Shown piece by piece: positions 5,195-8,670 of a stretch of 8,670 nt of DNA. A program made the translations under genes and the position numbers. Source of the DNA: JBGTKH01 sp041744735 (GTDB lineage Bacteria; Planctomycetota; Planctomycetia; Pirellulales; Pirellulaceae); the NCBI GenBank assembly GCA_041744735.1, contig JBGTKH010000568.1, forward strand, positions 1 through 8,670, written 5' to 3'. Numbering within the stretch: position 1 is the first letter of the stretch; the number at the start of each line of letters is the position of its first letter. The notes under the pieces were generated by a model. The model was given only the letters and a program-made list of their open reading frames with translations. It did not search any database and was not told where the DNA came from.

Positions 5195-7261
5195 TTAAGG
5201 CCGAGTCCCGAGCGTTGGTGCGGCAAGCTTGCCCTTGGCGATCAGCGCTTGGGCGGCTGGGACGTTGGCAATGTCCGCCAAACGCTTTTCGACCTTCGCC
5301 TTCGTCAATCCGGTTACGCTGGGCAAGGCTTGCTCGTACCAATAGTGAGCCCGCGCGTGGAAGGCGGCAAGTGACTCGTCGCTGCCGGCCACGTCGTACC
5401 ACGCATTGGCGATGGCGATGCGGGCATCGGGATCTGTGGGCTCGGCCAAATCCGCCTCGGCGGCCGCCTTCAGTTTGGCATCGCTGCACTTGGCCAGCAT
5501 GGGCAGACCCTGCCGCCAGTCGCCATCGATCAGGCAAGCGTGTTGGCCGCAGGTCAGATTCGCGCGCGGATCGTTGGAGTCGCCTTCCAGCGTCTTGCGA
5601 GCCGCGTCGATGTCGCTCCAAGTCCGCTCGCGCCGCTTGACCTGATTGCCGATCATCCGCGCTTGAATGCGCAGTGGGCTGTCGCCCAAGTCCGACGCCA
5701 AACCTTCGGCCATGCGGGCCAAGGTGTTGGCTTCATCGAAGCGCCCGGCGTTGACCGCCGATCCGACCAGATTCAGCGCCGCCACGGCGACGGCCCGGCG
5801 ATCGACGGCGTTCCGCGAAGTCTTGGAAACGTCGATCAGCAAGTCCACGCGCAGCGTCAGTTCGTCTTCCTCGTACCCGGCGGCCAACTGATCGATGGCC
5901 TGCTGAGCCAGCAGATACGCGCCGGACGCAATCGCCAAATCGTACGCTTCATGCAGCGCGACATATCGCGCGGCGGGATCTTCTTTCAAGTTGTCGGCCT
6001 GACTGAGCAGCGTCTGAGCCAGATTGAACTTCTGCTGATACGTGGCCGCCGAAGCCAACTCCGCCCCGAACAGCTTTTTCAATTCCTGATCGGCGCGCTT
6101 CCGTTGATCGGCCGTGGGCAGCGCGTGCTTTTCCGGAAGCAGGCCGAACGGCAATGCAGGAGCCGGCGGCGTTACGGTTGTCGCGGGCAACGGCGGCGTG
6201 GCATTTGGATCGGTTGCCGGCGGAGCGGCGCCGGAGGTGTTCGCGGCAGAGGCCACCGCGTTTGCAGGTGGCGCGGCCGCCGATCCATTGGAGTCGGCTG
6301 GCCCGGAATTATTTGCGGCGGCGCTTCCACTGTTGCTGTTCGCGGCGTTTGGCGCAGAGCCTGGCACGGCACCGGGTGCCGTAGTGCGCGGATTCAGTTT
6401 CCGTGACGGATCGACGACCACATTCGACGGTCCCGAATTCTTGTCACCGTCATCGGCACCGCCAGAATTCTTAGTGAGCAAATACCACAACAGCGGAATG
6501 GCCAACAGCACAGCCGTTGCGACAATGGCCAACAGCCACACCAGATCGCTGCCGCGCTTTCGGCAACGACCACGTGTTGAAGCCCGCGATGACAGCGTGG
6601 CGATCGGCTCGTTCGCGTCCGGCGACGCTTCGGCAACGACTGTGGCGGCCGAGGGCATCATGGACATTGAATGAAAGGATGTGGGAGGCGCCACCGGGGG
6701 CTGAGGCATTGACTGGACTGTCGGCGGAGGAGGCGAAGGCGGCGCCGGCTGCCCCACAATCATCGGCACTGCGGCCGGTTGGGGCAAGTACGCAGCAGCG
6801 GCAAAGCCCGCGTTGGGCGAAGCGTGCGGTAATGGAGTCGAGGCGGCGAGAGGCCGATGGTCGAATCTGGCCGGCGCGACCGCGGGACCGGCAAGTGGCA
6901 TTTCACCGCCGTGCGGCGAATTGGCCGGCGCGGGACGGGCGCTCGTCCACGGTTCAACCGCGCGCTGGGCCGGGCTGTGATTGGGCTTCGCGCGAAGTTG
7001 CTCGTCGTATGCGGCTTTGCGATGGTCGTCGAGCAGGCAGAGCCGGGCGGATGAGATCTCGTTCAGAATTCTCTGCGACAGTGCGGCGTGTTTGCCGGAT
7101 TGATACGTGCGCACGTGCGCCATCTGCCGGTCGGCCGCATTGTCGATCACGTCGGGGCTGGCTTCAAATAGTTGCAGCCCCAGCAACCGATAATGGTTCG
7201 CCGGCTGTTCCGCAGGCGGAACGCCCAGCCACATGTAATAAGCATCGAATGTGTCGCTCAT
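5195..7261 (-). CDS. J-domain-like membrane protein with planctomycete helical C-terminal domain
   Basis: 688 residues. Residues ~8-91 form a J-domain-like module (MWLGVPPAEQP, NHYRLLGLQLFEASPDVIDNAADRQMAHVR, LLDDHRKAAYDEQL). It lacks the HPD tripeptide that J proteins use to stimulate Hsp70 ATPase; HVRTYQSGKH occupies that place. Residues ~92-235 are a Pro/Ala-rich, probably disordered linker. A basic patch (RGRCRKRG) precedes one membrane helix at ~239-263 (VWLLAIVATAVLLAIPLLWY), suggesting a cytoplasmic N-terminus. Residues ~265-380 are again Ala/Pro/Asn-rich. Residues ~385-675 are helical and TPR-like, with DWRQGLPMLAKCSDAKLKAAAEADLAEP and HYWYEQALPSVTGLTKAKVEKRL, a domain recurring in many planctomycete proteins. 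The start at ATG 7261 is chosen because the family-typical sequence begins there and a promoter lies just upstream; the frame stays open to 7435 but that part is antisense to a transposase remnant. Function unknown; a membrane-anchored scaffold is plausible. Confidence 0.9.
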   Translation of the reverse strand: MSDTFDAYYMWLGVPPAEQPANHYRLLGLQLFEASPDVIDNAADRQMAHVRTYQSGKHAALSQRILNEISSARLCLLDDHRKAAYDEQLRAKPNHSPAQRAVEPWTSARPAPANSPHGGEMPLAGPAVAPARFDHRPLAASTPLPHASPNAGFAAAAYLPQPAAVPMIVGQPAPPSPPPPTVQSMPQPPVAPPTSFHSMSMMPSAATVVAEASPDANEPIATLSSRASTRGRCRKRGSDLVWLLAIVATAVLLAIPLLWYLLTKNSGGADDGDKNSGPSNVVVDPSRKLNPRTTAPGAVPGSAPNAANSNSGSAAANNSGPADSNGSAAAPPANAVASAANTSGAAPPATDPNATPPLPATTVTPPAPALPFGLLPEKHALPTADQRKRADQELKKLFGAELASAATYQQKFNLAQTLLSQADNLKEDPAARYVALHEAYDLAIASGAYLLAQQAIDQLAAGYEEDELTLRVDLLIDVSKTSRNAVDRRAVAVAALNLVGSAVNAGRFDEANTLARMAEGLASDLGDSPLRIQARMIGNQVKRRERTWSDIDAARKTLEGDSNDPRANLTCGQHACLIDGDWRQGLPMLAKCSDAKLKAAAEADLAEPTDPDARIAIANAWYDVAGSDESLAAFHARAHYWYEQALPSVTGLTKAKVEKRLADIANVPAAQALIAKGKLAAPTLGTRP

Positions 7262-7269
7262 TGCTGTAC

Positions 7270-7299
7270 AGTTTAGCAGATTCGATACAGAGTCGCCAA
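7270..7299 (-). promoter_or_regulatory. sigma-70-type promoter of the J-domain gene (near-leaderless)
   Basis: On the - strand, TTGGCG (7299-7294) and TAAACT (7275-7270) are 18 bases apart. Only 8 bases separate the -10 box from ATG 7261, so transcription would start within a base or two of the start codon. No Shine-Dalgarno is present, which agrees with a leaderless mRNA. Confidence 0.45.
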
Positions 7300-7353
7300 A
7301 CCGGTATGTCGGCGGCGCAGGACGGTTCAGTTTTTCAAACTGCGGTTTTTCTA

Positions 7354-7375
7354 CGTCGGGCCTCCAGGGCCATCG
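7354..7375. repeat. REP-like imperfect palindrome
   Basis: CGTCGGGCCT-CC-AGGGCCATCG pairs at 7 of 10 arm positions. GC-rich GGCC-centred palindromes like this are, as I recall, common between planctomycete genes. It sits between the J-domain promoter and the left edge of the IS21 remnant, so it may mark the junction. Confidence 0.35.
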
Positions 7376-7376
7376 C

Positions 7377-7670
7377 ATCAATGTCCGCAAGCCGCACGAG
7401 AACGGAGACGTGGAGTCTTCGCACGGCCACTTCAAAGATGCCCTCGACCAAGCCTTGCGACTGCGGGGGAGTCGCGACTTCGCGAGCGTCGACGACTACC
7501 TGACTTTCCTGCATCAGTTAGCCGAGCGACGCAACGACGCGCGGCAGCAGCGATTCGGCGAGGAACGCGCGGTGCTCGGTCCCCTGCCGCCGCAACGTCG
7601 TCCGACCTGCACGGCGGCATTCGTGACCGTGCCGTCCGACAGCGTCATTCGCGTGAAGCGAAATGCCTAA
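7377..7670 (+). pseudogene. istA: IS21-family transposase IstA fragment
   Basis: About 97 codons of an IstA-type DDE transposase, from INVRKPHENGDVESSHGHFK through RLRGSRDFASVDDYLTFLHQL and RRPTCTAAFVTV to VIRVKRN. The phrase ENGDVE carries what should be the catalytic glutamate of the DDE triad (codon at 7413-7415). The N-terminal helix-turn-helix, both catalytic aspartates and the C-terminus are missing. Intact IstA continues after IRVKRN with a VYSVPSRLI-like phrase, but here an Ala codon and TAA follow at once. No IstB gene or element ends are visible. The left edge is imprecise: similarity starts at about 7377-7383. It is a relic, not an active element. The frame is open leftward to 7251 through the J-domain gene's promoter, which is not part of the transposase. 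Confidence 0.85.
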
Positions 7671-8531
7671 TCAGTCAGCAGCAGCCGCGGCATCGATGCC
7701 GCCCTTGAGCGGAAAGGCATTGATGTTGCCGCAGCAGCCTTGAGCAAAAAGATAGACTGCATCATTGCCGCGCGTGCGTTTCAACGTCTGCACGGCAGAG
7801 CCCGGATAATCGGCGCTGATGAGCGTGCTGGCTTCATGCACAATCACCGGGTGAGCAGCAAGGCTGAATAGCACGGCAATCGGCCTGCCATCCTTGCGTT
7901 CGACCGACAGCACATCGACCCACGGCAACACGGCGCCCCGAGGATTCGGCGCCATGACAATCTTCTGCCCGTTGAACAACCGGCGGTTGAAACCGATTTG
8001 CGTTGGCTCGCGCCGACAACGCAGTCGAGCCGCTTGCAGATTCTCGCTGGCTCGCCGCACGACTGCGCCAACTTGCTCCGGCAATACCTTGTGAAACGGT
8101 TGGCCTTGATGTTCTTTCCACGGCCCCCACGGCGCCGTCAGCGGTGCGCTGTGCGTGTGGCTGCAATTGACTAGGATATGCTCGACCGGAATGCCGGACG
8201 CCTTGGATGCTGCCGCAATCAACAAGTCGGTATAGGCAAAGTCAAATCCCAGATAGTCGAGTGTGACGATGGCGATGCGTTTGTCGTTGTCCGCGACGAC
8301 CAGCGCCCGCGCGAAAAGATCATCGTGTACGCCGGTGCTCGGCTTCATCGGGCCGATCAGAAACGTGCCCTCTGCGGCGGGAGTAACGACGGTTTCCGCC
8401 GCGCCCGCCATCAATTCGCTGTCATGATTAGCAGCGAACGTGAATGGCGCGTGGAAGGTGAGAGCGGCCGCCGTTGTTGCGGCTGCCGAGGTAAACTGTC
8501 GTCGATTCAGTTTCGATTCGCGAGAGGTCAT
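7671..8531 (-). pseudogene. ceramidase-like protein, Tat-exported, C-terminally truncated
   Basis: 286 residues resembling the planctomycete branch of the neutral/alkaline ceramidase N-terminal family. Export is predicted by the twin-arginine signal NRRQFTSAAATTAAALTF (arginines at 10-11). Family features are NCSHTHSAP (122-130) and AAHPVIVH (225-232), which should supply the histidine zinc ligands, and GCCGNIN (265-271), which takes the place of the GDVSPN nucleophile motif of true ceramidases. The nucleophilic serine is therefore absent and real ceramidase activity is doubtful. The sequence ends abruptly at GGIDAAAAAD and a TGA, probably over a hundred residues short of related proteins, losing the region that holds the remaining zinc ligands. 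The stop directly abuts the IstA remnant. The start at ATG 8531 is fixed by GGAG seven bases upstream and the Tat signal; the frame extends to 8606 without support. Confidence 0.8.
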
Positions 8532-8538
8532 GGCGCGT

Positions 8539-8542
8539 CTCC
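8539..8542 (-). promoter_or_regulatory. Shine-Dalgarno GGAG of the ceramidase-like gene
   Basis: GGAG on the - strand, seven bases before ATG 8531. It rules out the upstream in-frame start at 8606, which would lie inside the predicted -35 box. Confidence 0.6.
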
Positions 8543-8566
8543 GCTGGTACAATGGCGGCCGTCGTG

Positions 8567-8576
8567 GATCATGATC
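8567..8576. other. 10-bp perfect palindrome GATCATGATC at a predicted transcription start
   Basis: A perfect palindrome covering the expected start point (about 8571) of the - strand ceramidase-like transcript, in the divergent region. It could be a small operator; a 10-bp palindrome may also be chance. Confidence 0.25.
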
Positions 8577-8577
8577 G

Positions 8578-8606
8578 ATTATCTGTCCGGCAGCCGACAA
8601 CGCCAA
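8578..8606 (-). promoter_or_regulatory. sigma-70-type promoter of the ceramidase-like gene
   Basis: On the - strand, TTGGCG (8606-8601) and GATAAT (8583-8578, five of six consensus bases) are separated by 17 bases. The predicted start is near 8571, giving a leader of about 40 nt that includes the GGAG. The -35 box TTGGCG is identical to that of the J-domain gene. Confidence 0.55.
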
Positions 8607-8614
8607 GTGGCTTT

Positions 8615-8620
8615 AGGTGA
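8615..8620 (+). promoter_or_regulatory. Shine-Dalgarno AGGTGA of the rightmost gene
   Basis: AGGTGA lies four bases before ATG 8625 and supports that start. A TACAAT hexamer at 8548-8553 is a possible + strand -10 box, but no -35 was found. Confidence 0.45.
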
Positions 8621-8624
8621 ATAC

Positions 8625-8670
8625 ATGAAAGCTCAGTGGGAATTCGTGGCAATCTTGATAGTCGTCTGCG
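8625..8670 (+). CDS. start of an unidentified gene (cut by window edge)
   Basis: Only 15 codons are visible: MKAQWEFVAILIVVC. A charged start followed by a hydrophobic run ending in Cys looks like a Sec or lipoprotein signal peptide, but too little is present to name the protein. It is divergent from the ceramidase-like gene, with 93 bp between the start codons that hold both promoters. Confidence 0.5.
   Translation, partial: MKAQWEFVAILIVVC

Noticed and set aside
5020..5226. 68-codon - strand frame across the right inverted repeat
   Set aside because: Begins inside the J-domain coding region and has no ribosome site or motif. A 41-codon frame from ATG 5086 with a GAGGGG-like site ahead was also considered but has no support beyond that.
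5540..6406. 288-codon + strand frame opposite the J-domain gene
   Set aside because: Antisense shadow; the - strand frame carries recognisable family sequence throughout.
7328..7350. Hairpin CAGTTT/AAACTG followed by GGTTTTT as an intrinsic + strand terminator
   Set aside because: The stem is only 6 bp with a 3-base loop and is AT-rich, and no + strand gene ends just before it; it lies in the leader region of a - strand gene.
6517..7503. 328-codon + strand frame
   Set aside because: Runs antisense through the J-domain gene's linker and start and then out of frame through the IstA remnant; Arg-rich and without domain content.
1..8670. CRISPR array, tRNA/rRNA genes, toxin-antitoxin or phage genes
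   Set aside because: No regularly spaced direct repeats, no tRNA-like cloverleaf sequence recognised and no matching protein families were seen.

Overview
The window looks like a planctomycete chromosome, most likely from the Pirellulales/Planctomycetales. The evidence is its moderately high GC content, the protein families present (DUF1501, DUF1080 and PVC-type membrane-bound dehydrogenase proteins, and a J-domain-like protein opening with the planctomycete MWLGVPPAEQP...NHYRLLGL signature), and the AT-rich 'ATCCGAAAT/ATTTCGGAT' intergenic repeat common in this phylum. No taxonomic marker gene is present, so the assignment rests on gene content.

Left half, + strand (1-4602): this is an operon-like run of exported proteins. 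In order it holds the C-terminus of a DUF1501 protein, an unrecognised secreted protein whose leader seems to be built from the intergenic repeat, a complete Tat-exported DUF1501 protein, a secreted DUF1080 (3-keto-disaccharide hydrolase-like) protein, and the first ~95 residues of a PVC-type membrane-bound dehydrogenase overlapping it by 14 nt. This family mix is typical of planctomycete loci thought to act on sugars or polysaccharides outside the cytoplasm. The dehydrogenase is cut at about 4470, where it runs head-on into the first ~40 codons of another exported protein on the - strand. Both genes have lost their 3' parts, so 4470 is a rearrangement scar.

Middle (4603-5194): no convincing gene. 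It holds a ~465-bp element (about 4620-5084) bounded by imperfect inverted repeats of ~51 bp (41/51 identical by my count), which looks like a MITE or an internally deleted IS. To its right are a small hairpin and a good sigma-54-type -24/-12 match on the - strand. That promoter points toward the truncated - strand gene head on the far side of the element.

Right half (5195-8670): a - strand gene of 688 codons encodes a J-domain-like protein with no HPD motif, a Pro/Ala-rich linker, one membrane helix and a helical planctomycete C-terminal domain. Its predicted promoter implies a nearly leaderless mRNA. Upstream lies an IS21-family IstA transposase fragment whose stop codon directly abuts the stop of a truncated Tat-exported ceramidase-like gene on the - strand (second scar, about 7670). 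The window ends with a divergent promoter region and the first 15 codons of a + strand gene.

The most notable features are the inverted-repeat element, two gene-truncating scars either side of the J-domain gene, and repeat sequence apparently recruited as a signal peptide. I did not find a clearly new defence or biosynthetic system.
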